This document shows, in pieces, positions 12,030 through 24,700 of a DNA stretch of 64,000 nt. The stretch is from Liolophura sinensis (taxonomy: Eukaryota > Mollusca > Polyplacophora > Chitonida > Chitonidae), in NCBI RefSeq assembly GCF_032854445.1, contig NC_088300.1:78109966-78173965 (forward strand), read 5' to 3'. Numbering within the stretch: position 1 is the first letter of the stretch; each line of letters opens with the position of its first letter. The notes beneath the pieces are model-generated. The model was not told the origin of the DNA, did not search any database, and saw only the letters and a program-made list of their open reading frames with translations. Position numbers and translations under genes: made by a program.

Positions 12030-15000
12030 GTGTCCGAGTTACAAATTGCTCATCATGTATACAAATTACAAATTGCTCATTATGTCCAAGTTACAAATTG
12101 CTCATCATGTATACAAATTACAAATTGCTCATTATGTCCAAGTTACAAATTGCTCATCATGTATCCAAATTACAAATTGCTTATTATGTCCAAGTTACAA
12201 ATTGTTCATCATGTGTCCAAATTACAAATTGCTCATTATGTCCAAGTTACAAATTGCTCATCATGTGTCCAAGTTGCAAATTGCTCATCATGTGTCCAAG
12301 TTGCAAATTGCTCATCATGTGTCCAAGTTACAAATTATTCATCATGTATCAAAGTTACAAATTGCTCATCATGTGTCCAAATTGCAAATTGCTCATCATG
12401 TGTCCAAGTTACAAATTGCTCATCATGTGTCCAAATTACAAATTGCTCATCATGTGTCCAAATTACAAATTGCTCATTATGTCCAAGTTACAAATTGTTC
12501 ATCATGTGTCCAAATTACAAATTGCTCATTATGTCCAAGTTACAAATTGCTCATCATGTGTCCAAGTTACAAATTGCTCATTATGTCCCAAGTTACATGT
12601 TGCTGATCATGTGCCCAAGTTACATGTTGCTCATTATGTATCCAAGTTACGGATTGCTCATCATGTGTCCAAGTTGCAAATTGCTCATCATGTGTCCAAG
12701 TTACAAATTATTCATCATGTATCGAAGTTACAAATTGCTCATCATGTGTCCAAATTGCAAATTGCTCATCATGTGTCCAAGTTACAAATTACTCATTATG
12801 TCCAAGTTATATATTGCTCACCATGTGTCCAAGTTACAAATTGCTCATCATGTGTCCAAGTTACAAATTGCTCACCATGTGTCCAAGTTACAAATTGCTC
12901 ACCATGTGTCCAAGTTACAAATTGCTCGCCATGTGTCCAAGTTACAAATTGGTCATCATGTGTCCAAGTTACAAATTATTCATCATGTATCAAAGTTATA
13001 AATTGCTCATCATGTGTCCAAATTGCAAATTGCTCATCATGTGTCCATGTTACAAATTGCTCACCATGTGTCCAAGTTACAAATTGCTCATCATGTGTCC
13101 AAGTTACAAATTGCTCACCATGTGTCCAAGTTACAAATTCCTCATCATGTCTCCAAGTTACAAATTGCTCATTATGTAGTCAAGTTACAAATTGCTCATC
13201 ATGTGTCCAAGTTACAAATTGCTTATTATGTATCCAAGTTACAAATTGCTCATCATGTGTCCAAGTTACAAATTGCTCATCATGTGTCCAAGTTTCAAAT
13301 TGCTCATCATGTATCCAAGTTACAAATTGCTCATCATGTCTCCAAGTTACCAATTGCTCATTATGTAGTCAAGTTACAAATTGCTCATCATGTGTCCAAG
13401 TTACAAATTGCTTATTATGTATCCAAGTTACAAATTGCTCATCATGTGTCCAAGTTACAAATTGCTCATCATGTGTCCAAGTTTCAAATTGCTCATCATG
13501 TATCCAAGTTACAAATTGCTCATCATGTGTCCAAGTTGCAAATTGCTCATCATGTGTCCAAGTTGCAAATTGCTCATCATGTGTCCAAGTTACAAATTAT
13601 TCATCATGTATCAAAGTTACAAATTGCTCATCATGTGTCCAAATTGCAAATTGCTCATCATGTGTCCAAGTTACAAATTGCTCATCATGTGTCCAAATTA
13701 CAAATTGCTCATCATGTGTCCAAATTACAAATTGCTCATTATGTCCAAGTTACAAATTGTTCATCATGTATCCAAGTTACAAATTGCTCATCATGTGCCC
13801 AAGTTACATGTTGCTCATTATGTATCCAAGTTACGGATTGCTCATCATGTGTCCAAGTTGCAAATTGCTCATCATGTGTCCAAGTTACAAATTATTCATC
13901 ATGTATCGAAGTTACAAATTGCTCATCATGTGTCCAAATTGCAAATTGCTCATCATGTGTCCAAGTTACAAATTACTCATTATGTCCAAGTTACAAATTG
14001 CTCACCATGTGTCCAAGTTACAAATTGCTCATCATGTGTCCAAGTTACAAATTGCTCATCATGTGTCCAAGTTACAAATTGCTCACCATGTGTCCAAGTT
14101 ACAAATTGCTCACCATGTGTCCAAGTTACAAATTGCTCATCATGTGTCCAAGTTACAAATTGCTCACCATGTGTCCAAGTTACATGTTGCTCATTATGTC
14201 CAAGTTACAAATTGCTCATCATGTGTCCAAATTACAAATTGCTCATTATGTCCAAGTTACAAATTGTTCATCATGTGTCCAAATTACAAATTGCTCATTA
14301 TGTCCAAGTTACAAATTGCTCATCATGTGTCCAAGTTACAAATTGCTCATTATGTCCAAGTTACAAATTGCTCACCATGTGCCCAAGTTACATGTTGCTC
14401 ATTATGTATCCAAGTTACGGATTGCTCATCATGTGTCCAAGTTGCAAATTGCTCATCATGTGTCCAAGATACAAATTATTCATCATGTATCGAAGTTACA
14501 AATTGCTCATCATGTGTCCAAATTGCAAATTGCTCATCATGTGTCCAAGTTACAAATTGCTCATCATGTGTCCAAGTTACAAATTGCTCATCATGTGTCC
14601 AGGTTACAAATTGCTCACCATGTGTCCAAGTTACAAATTGCTCAAAATGTGTCCAAGTTACAAATTATTCATCATGTATCGAAGTTATAAATTGCTCATC
14701 ATGTGTCCAAATTGCAAATTGCTCATCATGTGTCCAGGTTACAAATTGCTCACCATGTGTCCAAGTTACAAATTGCTCATCATGTATCCAAGTTACAAAT
14801 TGCTCACCATGTGTCCAAGTTACAAATTGCTCATCATGTAGTCAAGTTACAAATTGCTCGTCATGTGTCCAGGTTACAAATTGCTTAATATGTATCCAAG
14901 TTACAAATTGCTCATCATGTGTCCAAGGTACAAATTGCTCATCATGTGTCCAAGTTTCAAATTGCTCATCATGTATCCAAGTTACAAATTGCTCACCATG

Positions 15001-15164
15001 TCTCCAAGTTTCAAATTGCTCATCATGTATCCAAGTTACAAATTGCTCATCATGTGTCCAAGTTACAAATTGTTCATCATGTGTCCATGTTACAAATTGC
15101 TTATTATGTATCCAAGTTACAAATTACTCATCATGTGTCCAGGTTACAAATTGCTCATTATGTG
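12030..15164. repeat. 27 bp minisatellite, about 117 copies, with higher-order blocks
   Basis: The unit is TGTGTCCAAGTTACAAATTG then CTCATCA (27 bp). A common 25 bp variant lacks one GT (TATGTCCAAG). Because 27 is a multiple of three and the unit has no stop, all three + frames stay open for long distances (up to 1028 codons). The 25 bp variants merely shift the reading register, giving alternating SKLQIAHHV, CPSYKLLIM and VQVTNCSSC peptides. Marker variants recur in the same order (for example TTACGGATTG at about 12648, 13832 and 14416), showing block duplication. Confidence 0.96.
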
Positions 15165-15710
15165 TAGGTTTCATTTTTTGGTAGGACTTGCATTGATACA
15201 AGTACAATGGCATGCCTGTCAATGATTGGTAACCAGATAATGTCAACTTCTCTATATCTACTATATAAATACAAATATGGTTTGGACTTATGCTGAGTTC
15301 ATACATTTCTATAAAATCTTAGAGTACTGAATGCTTATAATTTGACACAGATGCACGTGTGAGGTGGCATGTCCAAGTGGTTCTAAGTTTTTTCAAGATG
15401 AATAGTTTTAAATTATTTTCCTTGTTACTATAAAGTGGGTTTTTTTGGCACTAAAGAGAGACTGGAAACAAAATCAGTCGTGTAAATCCTAGTGCAGTTG
15501 ATAAGTTTTAAGTATACCCTTTGGGAAATCCACTTATGAAGTGGATCAGCTACTTTGACAGTTACATGTATTATGTGTGTGTATTCCAACACACATGCTA
15601 CATTGCTACCATGTTATAATGTTAGGGAAGTTTTCAGTGAGTCAGAAACTGTTCAAAGTCTGAATGTGTCTGTGGTAGTAATTGTTTGATGGAGCAGATA
15701 TTGAGATATT
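15165..15710. other. Spacer between two arrays
   Basis: No features recognised. Confidence 0.6.
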
Positions 15711-16640
15711 GACAGAATGAGTGTCTTGTCTGGTGTCCATGACGTGAGGTTTGGTAGACTGGATGGCACCTGAATACTGTGACAGAATGAGTGTCTTGTC
15801 AGGTGTCCATGACATGAGGTTTGGTAAACTGGATGGCACCTGAATACTGTGACAGAATGAATGTCTTGTTCGGTGTCCATGACATGAGGTTTGGTAGACT
15901 GGATGGTATCTGGATACTGTGACAGAATGAATGTCTTGTCAGGTGTCCATGACATGAGGTTTTGTGAACTGGATTGTATCTGGATAATGTAATACAATGA
16001 GTGTCTTGTCTGGTGTCCTTGACATGATGTTTGGTAGTGTGGATAGTGTCTGGATACTTTGACAGAAGGAGTCTCTTGTCATGTGACCAAATGAGGTTTG
16101 GTAGACTGGATGGTGTCTGGATAATGTGACAGGATATGTGTCTTGTCAGTTGCCTATGACATGAGGTTTGGTAGACAGGAATGCATCTGGATAATGTGAC
16201 AGAATGAGTGTCTTGTCAGGTGTCAGTGACCTGAGGTTTGGTAGTGTGGATGGCATCTGGATAATGTGACAGAATGAGTGTCTTGTCAGGTGTCAGTGAC
16301 ATGGAGTTTGGTAGTGTGGATGGCGTCTGGATAATGTGACAGAATTAGTGTCTTGTCATTTGACCATGACATGAGGTTTGGTAGACTAGATGGTGTCTTG
16401 ATAATGTGACATAATGAATGTCTTGTCTGGTGTCCATGGCATGAGGTTTGGTAGTGTGGATGGTGTCTGGATACTGTGACAGAGTGAGTGGCTTGTTCCA
16501 TGGTATGAGATTTGGTAGTGTGCATGTTATCAGGATAATGTGACAGAATGAGTGTCTTGTCAGGTGTCCATGGCATGAGGTTTGGTAGTGTGGATTGTGT
16601 CTGGATACTGTGGCAGAATGAATGTCTTGTCCAGTGCCAT
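15711..16640. repeat. 70 bp minisatellite, about 13 copies
   Basis: Units start GACAGAATGAGTGTCTTGTC (for example 15711 and 15781) and continue through GACATGAGGTTTGGTAG. They are moderately diverged, with some shortened units (about 16490). Minus-strand open frames here are repeat artefacts. Confidence 0.94.
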
Positions 16641-17540
16641 GGCACAGCGCAAGGAGGCCCGAGGTCTTTTAGAGAGTTTGTAGAAGGTTTGTAGTGCCTG
16701 TAGAGAACTCTGGGATAGACAGTCACCTGCGAAGTCAGTGATCCGTCCACTGTGACTGACTCTGCCCCGCTGTTAGTTGCGGGCCGTGTGCAAATATACA
16801 TATTAAATAGAGATGAACTTTCAAATAAAAAGGTGTCACAAATAAAATAATTTGAGTTTCTGTACTTGTTACATTTGCTTCCTGATTTATACAATGGTGA
16901 ACTCTCAGAAAAAGAAACATTTGTTTCAAGACGTTCCAATCTGAGCTCAGCAGTATCATGTCATAATAAATGTACAGTAAGCTTTTACATTTCTATGTCA
17001 CACAACATTAAGACACGACATCATACATACACAGCTTTGATGTATCTAAGTCAACTGCCATGGCCTAAGCTTACTGATTATTGGTCTAAAATACATGACC
17101 ACTATGTGGAGGGAGTAAAACAGAATGGCAGCATGAAATATTATTTTGGGTCCCATTTTCTTCATTTTTTGGGGTAGAACAGACTTTAACACCTTCGTCT
17201 TGGGTTTTGTTGTGTAATCCGTTTCCGCTGAACTTTTTTGATTTGTACTGAATCAAATCCTGAGAATTCGCAGCATTCAAGGAATTTTATGAGACTGGTT
17301 ATAGAGTTATGACATAGATTTAGGTCACACTTTTGGAGCCAGTGTTTCGACAAATGAGCAGTTATGAGTGCTGATATTTGGAAAGAAATTAAAGCTCGTC
17401 ATCTTATCACACTAATGGATTGTGTTATGTTTTCTTTTCACAGAAATCATAGTTTTCCTCAGTGTTTTCTAGAACTATATTTTGGGAAATGTGTGGTATG
17501 GTCCCAACCTTTTCACATACATTGATATCAGTATGCATCT
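16641..17540. other. Unannotated upstream DNA
   Basis: No gene or repeat recognised. Confidence 0.55.
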
Positions 17541-17597
17541 CGTTAATATATATTCTTGAGTACGTCGTAAAACACCAATCAAAAAAAAAAAAAAAAA
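17541..17597 (+). mobile_element. SINE family B, 3' terminal fragment with poly-A
   Basis: TATTCTTGAGTACGTCGTAA, then AACACCAATC and a run of A residues, matches the tail of the full copy at 25800-26062. Only the last roughly 40 bases of the family plus the tail are present. Confidence 0.75.
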
Positions 17598-17989
17598 TCA
17601 TTTATATACTTGTCAAAACAAACAGACGTTGCCTTCTCTATCAACCACCTTAAACCGCTCAAAATAAATTATGGGATAAACAGGATTTGAAATTTTTGCC
17701 CTTTTATATCAGATTTATTAAACTCATTATGTAATTTCCCTTTGTTCGGAGCCTTTGGCCACTTGCTTAATAAATCTGATATAATGGGTCACTCATTGTA
17801 TATCGTCTGTATATCTCATGACATAAATCTATGTCAAAATTGGTACCCTGACTGTCGATACCAGTCGATGACTTTAAATAAATACTCCCTTAAATAAATT
17901 GCTTAATCAAGTTGAACTGATTTTGTTTTGCTGAGGTAGGTTACGTTTTGCGAGACAAACTTTCTTCTTTTCACGGCTAGTATATGTTC
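17598..17989. other. Upstream flank of the receptor gene
   Basis: AT-rich, with no recognised element. Any promoter would be expected here or in the next few hundred bases. Confidence 0.5.
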
Positions 17990-18210
17990 ACATAGCTGAA
18001 TGCACGGTGACTGCACCGTTGCTTACAAACTAGCTAGGATTAGACAGTAGATGGAACTATATTCACACCTTCGAGGATAATCCTACGCATCTCCAACACA
18101 GTTCAGTGGAGTGTTTGTCACAGGTCAGTAGAGCGTTATTCAGTATCTGGGAGCGTGATACAAGCGGTAAACAGTTGGCTTTTAGCCCGAACTGTACTGT
18201 ACATCTACAG
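17990..18210 (+). promoter_or_regulatory. Candidate non-coding first exon or promoter-proximal region
   Basis: This stretch is less AT-rich than its surroundings and has several CpGs. It ends ATCTACAG at 18210, followed by GTATGT, a good 5' splice donor. Together with the acceptor at 18684 it would make a 5' UTR exon separated from coding exon 1 by a 474-base intron. I see no convincing TATA box or initiator. This is inference from splice signals only. Confidence 0.25.
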
Positions 18211-18654
18211 GTATGTGTTCATGTAGAGTAGCTGAGAGAGAGGTTTGATCATTGGAGCACCAAGTTGAAAAATAGAAATTTTCTAGGCCTTTGACTCTCA
18301 GTGCTGTATGCATGTTTGTTTGATCTCAATTCTAATAGTGTTCAATTTTGGTGCAATTTGTCTTAAATGTAGTCAGCCAGGTGTGAATGACTGACTGGGC
18401 TACACTGGGCTGACCTGTGCTACAGGCCTGCTAATCTACAGTAGCTGAACTCCACATATCTTGACCTACTTTATCAGCTAATGTTGAGCTTTAGCTGGCC
18501 TGATTGGTTGATGTTTTTGCACCAAAGCATGTCCTTTCTTTCTTGATCACTGAAGCTGACATGAAGATACCTGTAGGTGATGATTGTGTGAATCCTCTGG
18601 GCAATGGACGGTCAGTCTCTTGTGACATTTGTGTGAGGTAGCTGTCAGTGCTGT

Positions 18655-18701
18655 GCTAACAGGAGAGTGAGTGGTTACCTACAGTTAGCCATGCAGTGGT
18701 G
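18655..18701 (+). promoter_or_regulatory. Probable 3' splice site and 5' leader with a tiny overlapping uORF
   Basis: A branch-like CTAAC at 18655-18659 is followed 25 bases later by CCTACAG ending at 18684, a plausible acceptor. The leader then contains ATG at 18691, reading ATG CAG TGG TGA. The A of that TGA is the A of the main start codon at 18702. Such a three-codon uORF could lower or re-route initiation. No transcript evidence is available here. Confidence 0.4.
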
Positions 18702-18785
18702 ATGGAGCAGGTGGATAAGGCTGATGGTAAGACCCACATGTTCTGGCCCTATCCACCATCCCACAGTCAACCTGAGGCCAGTAAG
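18702..18785 (+). CDS. Coding exon 1: N-terminal A/B region, probable start codon
   Basis: Encodes 28 residues beginning [10 protein letters not shown] and ending PEASK, with no known domain. It ends at AAG followed by the consensus donor GTAAGC in phase 0, which matches the phase 0 acceptor of the zinc-finger exon at 30172. ATG 18702 is the first in-frame ATG after an in-frame TAA at 18657. A likely 3' splice site (branch-like CTAAC at 18655-18659, CCTACAG ending at 18684) lies just upstream, so the exon may begin at 18685 with untranslated sequence. The assignment rests on phase, donor quality and position rather than conservation. An alternative start is the ATG at 30118, read through the acceptor of exon 2. 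Confidence 0.6.
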
Positions 18786-21700
18786 GTAAGCTGGTACACC
18801 GGTCGCCTGCGCTGGAACATAACAATAATACAATCATATAGACCTGCTGTGTCAGACCTACATGTAGCTAAAACCCTGTACCCAGTATATGCTCACTGAC
18901 TGGCAGGGCGCCTAGAGTTCGTGTTTGATATTTCATTATGGATCTGACACATAAGTTGGCTACATGTACGCCGTTTGTATGTGGTGTCCCATTATAGGAC
19001 TACGTGAACACCTAGGCATTAGCAATAGCCATTTATCTGTGGACAAAGTCTCTCATATAACAGCCTCTAAATGTCTTCAGTATGTTTTTTGTACAGCATT
19101 TCTGGCTTTTTACATACATATACATGTGTACATCTGTAAGTCATTAAGCTCTCTGTGAGTCTCGAATATGTGACCGTGTAAGCTAGAATGAACTGCGGTG
19201 TCGTATGCACATGTCATACAGCTCATTTGGCTGGCCAAGTGAAGATTGTAAATCTATTCTGATTCAAAATAATTATTGTGTGCAATATAATTAAACAACT
19301 AGTTGATCATGTACATATATGTTAAAGCCCTACTTGTATAGTTTTCTGTGGTATATATACTTTGCCAGTTTATGCCATGATTATAGTCAGCTTCCTCAGG
19401 TAGATGGATATCTGAGAGTTAAGTGTACATCTTTTAGTCCTGGACATTGATTTATTTACTTATTTATTTGATTGGTGTTTTACGCCTTACCCAAGAATTT
19501 TTCACTTATGACTGCAGCCAGCATTATGGTGGGATGAAACCAGGCACAGCCCGGACAAAACTCACAACCATCTGCAGGTTGCTGGAAGACCTTCCCACGT
19601 TTAGCTGGAAAGGAAGGCAACATGAGTCTTGGACATTGAGTCGTACGCCCTAACATCATGTAGACAGGTGTAAGGCTCCCCTATACATAGTCTTAATTGT
19701 TACGCATTCATGAATCCTTTATGTGACAGTATAAACGCTAATTGTGCTGCAGTACAGTGTATTGTTAACTTTCACTTTCACATATGCTTTATGTCCATGT
19801 ATAAAAGATAGAGGCAATGGGTGTGTGACATGTTGTTGTCAGCCATTAAAACCAATAACCAGACCATATACATGTAGTCAGTCGAGTGTGTTATCAGCCA
19901 TTAAACCCAATAACCAGACCATGTACATGTACTCAACCGAGTGTGTTGTCAGCCATTAAAACCAATAACCAGACCATATACATGTAGTCAGTCGAGTGTG
20001 TTATCAGCCATTAAACCCAATAACCAGACCATGTACATGTACTCAACCGAGTGTGTTGTCAGCCATTAAAACCAATAACCAGACCATGTACATGTACTCA
20101 ACCGAGTGTGTTGTCAGCCATTAAAACCAATAACCAGACCATGTACATGTAATCAGCCGAGTGTGGTGTCAGCCATTAAAACCAATAACCAGACCATGTA
20201 CATGTACTCAACCGAGTGTGTTGTCAGCCATTAAAACCAACAACCAGACCATGTACATGTAATCAGCCGAGTGTGGTGTCAGCCATTAAAACCAATAACC
20301 ACGCCATATACGTGTAGTCAGGGGAGTGTGTTGTTAGCCATTAAAACCAATAACCAGACCATGTACATGTAGTCAGCCAAATGTGTTGTTTGCCATTAAA
20401 CCCAATAACCAAACCATGTACATGTAGTCTGTTGAGCCGAGTGTTTTGTCAGCCATTAAAACCAATAACCAAACCATGTACATGTACTCATGTGAGTGTA
20501 TTGTTAAAACCAACAACCAGACCATGTACATGTAGTCAGCCGAGTGTGGTGTCAGCCATTAAAACCAATAACCATGCCATATACGTGTAGTCGGGAGTGT
20601 GTTGTCAGCCATTAAAAACAACAACCAGACCATATACATGTAGTCAGTCGAGTGTGTTGTCCACCATTAAAACCAAGAACCAGACCACGTACATGTAGTC
20701 AGCCAAATGTGTTGTTTGCCATTAAACCCAATAACCAAACCATGTACATGTAGTCTGTTGAGCCGAGTGTGTTGTCAGCCATTAAAACCAATAACCAAAC
20801 CATGTACATGTAATCAGCCGAGTGTGTTGTAGCCATCAAATACAATAACCAGACCATGTACATGTAGTCTGTTGAACCGAGTGTGTTGTCAGTCATTTAA
20901 ACCAATAACCAAACCATGTACATGTACTCATGTGAGTGTATTGTTAAAACCAACAACCAGACCATGTACATGTAGTCAGCCGAGTGTGTTGTAGCCAATA
21001 AAGCCAATAACCAGACCATGTACATGTAGTCTGTTGAGCCGAGTGTGTTGTCCACCATTAAAACCAATAACCAGACCACGTACATGTAATCAGCCGAGTG
21101 TGTTGTCCGCCATTAAAACCAATAACCAGACCACGTACATGTAATCAGCCGAGTGTGTTGTAGCCATTAAAGCCAATAACCAGACCATGTGCATGTAGTC
21201 TGTTGAGCCGAGTGTGTTGTCCACCATTAAAACCAATAACCAGACCACGTACATGTAATCAGCCGAGTGTGTTGTAGCCATTAAAGCCAATAACCAGACC
21301 ATGTACATCTAGTTGAGCCGAGTGTGTTGTCAGCCATTTAAACCAATAACCAGGCTATGCACATGTAGTCTGTTGAGCCAAGGGTGTTGTTAGCCATTAA
21401 AACCAATAACCAGACCATGTACATGTAGTCTGTTGAGCAGAGTGCCTTGTCTGTCATTAAAACCAATAACCAGACCATGTACATGTAGCCTGTTGAGCCG
21501 AGTGTGTTGTCAGCCATTGAAACCAATAACCAGAACATATACATGTACTCAGCTGAGTGTGTTGTTAAAACCAACAACCAGACCATGTACATGTAGTCCC
21601 GTGAGTGTGTTGTTAAAACCAACAACCAGACCATGTGCATGTAGTCCCGTGAGTGTGTTGTTAAAACCAACAACCAGACCATGGACATGTAGTCATGTGA

Positions 21701-24700
21701 GTGTGTTGTTAAAACCAACAACCAGACCATGTACATGTAGTCATGTGAGTGTGTTGTTAAAACCAACAACCAGACCTTGTACATGTAGTCATGTGAGTGT
21801 GTTGTTAAAACCAACAACCAGACCATGTACATGTAGTCATGTGAGTGTGTTGTTAAAATCAACAACCAGACCTTGTACATGTAGTCATGTGAGTGTGTTG
21901 TTAAAACCAACAACCAGACCCTGTACATGTAGTCATGTGAGTGTGTTGTTAAAACCAACAACCAGACCATGTACATGTAGTCATGTGAGTGTGTTGTTAA
22001 AACCAACAACCAGACCATGTTCATGTAGTCATGTGAGTGTGTTGTTAAAACCAACAACCAGACCTTGTACATGTAGTCATGTGAGTGTGTTGTTAAAACC
22101 AACAACCAGACCCTGTACATGTAGTCATGTGAGTGTGTTGTTAAAACCAACAACCAGACCATGTACATGTAGTCCCGTGAGTGTGTTGTTAAAACCAACA
22201 ACCAGACCATGTACATGTAGTCATGTGAGTGTGTTGTTAAAACCAACAACCAGACCTTGTACATGTAGTCATGTGAGTGTGTTGTTAAAACCAACAACCA
22301 GACCTTGTACATGTAGTCATGTGAGTGTGTTGTTAAAACCAACAACCAGACCTTGTACATGTAGTCATGTGAGTGTGTTGTTAAAACCAACAACCAGACC
22401 TTGTACATGTAGTCATGTGAGTGTGTTGTTAAAACCAACAACCAGACCTTGTACATGTAGTCATGTGAGTGTGTTGTTAAAACCAACAACCAGACCATGT
22501 ACATGTAGTCATGTGAGTGTGTTGTTAAAACCAACAACCAGACCATGTACATGTAGTCATGTGAGTGTGTTGTTAAAACCAACAACCAGACCTTGTACAT
22601 GTAGTCATGTGAGTGTGTTGTTAAAACCAACAACCAGACCTTGTACATGTAGTCATGTGAGTGTATTGTTAAAACCAACGACCAGACCATGTACATGTAG
22701 TCATGTGAGTGTGTTGTTAAAACCAACAACCAGACCTTGTACATGTAGTCATGTGAGTGTGTTGTTAAAACCAACAACCAGACCTTGTACATGTAGTCAT
22801 GTGAGTGTGTTGTTAAAACCAACAACCAGACCTTGTACATGTAGTCATGTGAGTGTATTGTTAAAACCAACGACCAGACCATGTACATGTAGTCATGTGA
22901 GTGTGTTGTTAAAACCAACGACCAGACCATGTACATGTAGTCATGTGAGTGTGTTGTTAAAACCAACAACCAGACCTTGTACATGTAGTCATGTGAGTGT
23001 GTTGTTAAAACCAACAACCAGACCTTGTACATGTAGTCATGTGAGTGTGTTGTTAAAACCAACAACCAGACCTTGTACATGTAGTCATGTGAGTGTGTTG
23101 TTAAAACCAACAACCAGACCTTGTACATGTAGTCATGTGAGTGTGTTGTTAAAACCAACAACCAGACCTTGTACATGTAGTCATCTATACGTTCTGCTTC
23201 AACAGCTTTAATTGTACTGGTAACCAACATATAACACACTACACTTTGTACCCGAAACACATGCTTTATGCACATTGATGGTCCCCCACGGATGCTCCAG
23301 ACGAAAGTTCTACTGGCAAGGCACAAACCACGCCCACACACTCGATTCTGACTGGCTACCAGGGGCCTCATTGGCTCAGTTGGTTAGCGTGCTAGTGCAG
23401 CGTAATGACCCAAGAACCTCTCGCCAATGCAGTCGCTGTGAGTTCAACTCCAGCTCATGCTGGCTTCCTCTGACTTTGGACTCAGCATATATATAAAATG
23501 ATATCTTTATTTATTGAAGGTAACTAGAGGTAAAAAAACAGCAATATATACAAAAAGTTACACCATGACTAGAAAGAACAAATATGACTGCTGCCCCCTC
23601 TGTCGCAACCAACAGGTGAGAGAGGGTAGTGGGAGACGGCCCATTACTGACCAGTACTGTGTGAAAATATTCTCTCTTTGGTGGAGATGAAGAATGGCTG
23701 AGGTAAATATAGTCATGTTGCACTACATGTACTTGTCGGTTAGGGTTGGATGCACCCAAACATGCCTTAACACTAGTGTAACATGCTTATCAGTTTGTAC
23801 AGAACGTATTTGTTGACTTGTGCAGTGTGTGGGCAGCGAGTGATAGATTCGCTACAGAATTTCACAAACATGTACATCCACATGTAGATGTAGGTGGACC
23901 AGCACGTGCACTAATGAAGTCCAGTTCATGTCATTTTACTGTATTACAGCTGGAGCCCATATATAGGTTATAGCTTAAAGCTTTCTGACCATTTGCTATA
24001 ACATGCAGTGTAAGAATATACACATACATAAGTAGGGCACTATCTGAGACTGGAATTCCATTAATGCAGAAAACCTCATGTAGTATTGCCTACATATAAT
24101 GTATACATGTAGGTTGTTTATATGTGTATTCATCATTAAGTTTTTAGATGTACATGCATCCAAAAATTGACCACAAATTGAGCCCAGGTCATCCTAAACC
24201 CTTTACGGACTACGAATGGTATAGGAATGTCGGACTTGACGCTTATATCACAAAATGATCCTAGGTCATCACAAAGATGACTACAAATGGAGCCCAGGTC
24301 ATAACAGACATGACCACAAATTGAGCCCAGGTCATCACAGACATGACCACAAATTGAGCCCAGGTCATCACAAACATAACCACAAATTGAGCCCAGGTCA
24401 TCACAGACATGACCACAAATTGAGCCCAGGTCATCACAGACATGACCACAAATTGAGCCCAGGCCATCACAAACATAACCACAAATTGAGCCCAGGTCAT
24501 CACAGAGATGAACACAAACGAAAGATGATTTTGAGTCATGCAAACATCCTCAGTTTCAGATACGTAAATCATGTACATTATCAACTTTCATGTTGTTTTA
24601 CCATTGTTCTATAAATGGAAACTGACACATTTCAAACCTTTAAATCATATTGAATGATCTCAATTTTTATTGAGGTCATTAAACTCTGATGAGCTTGAAA

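Noticed and set aside
12098-15184. 1028-codon open reading frame of SKLQIAHHV / VQVTNCSSC repeats
   Set aside because: It is a stop-free 27 bp repeat. All three forward frames are open, the register changes with 25 bp units, and there is no non-repeat coding flank or splice support.
21338-23371. 677-codon minus-strand and 592-codon plus-strand frames
   Set aside because: Both arise from the same 48 bp repeat, a multiple of three without stops. Opposite-strand frames of equal quality argue against coding.
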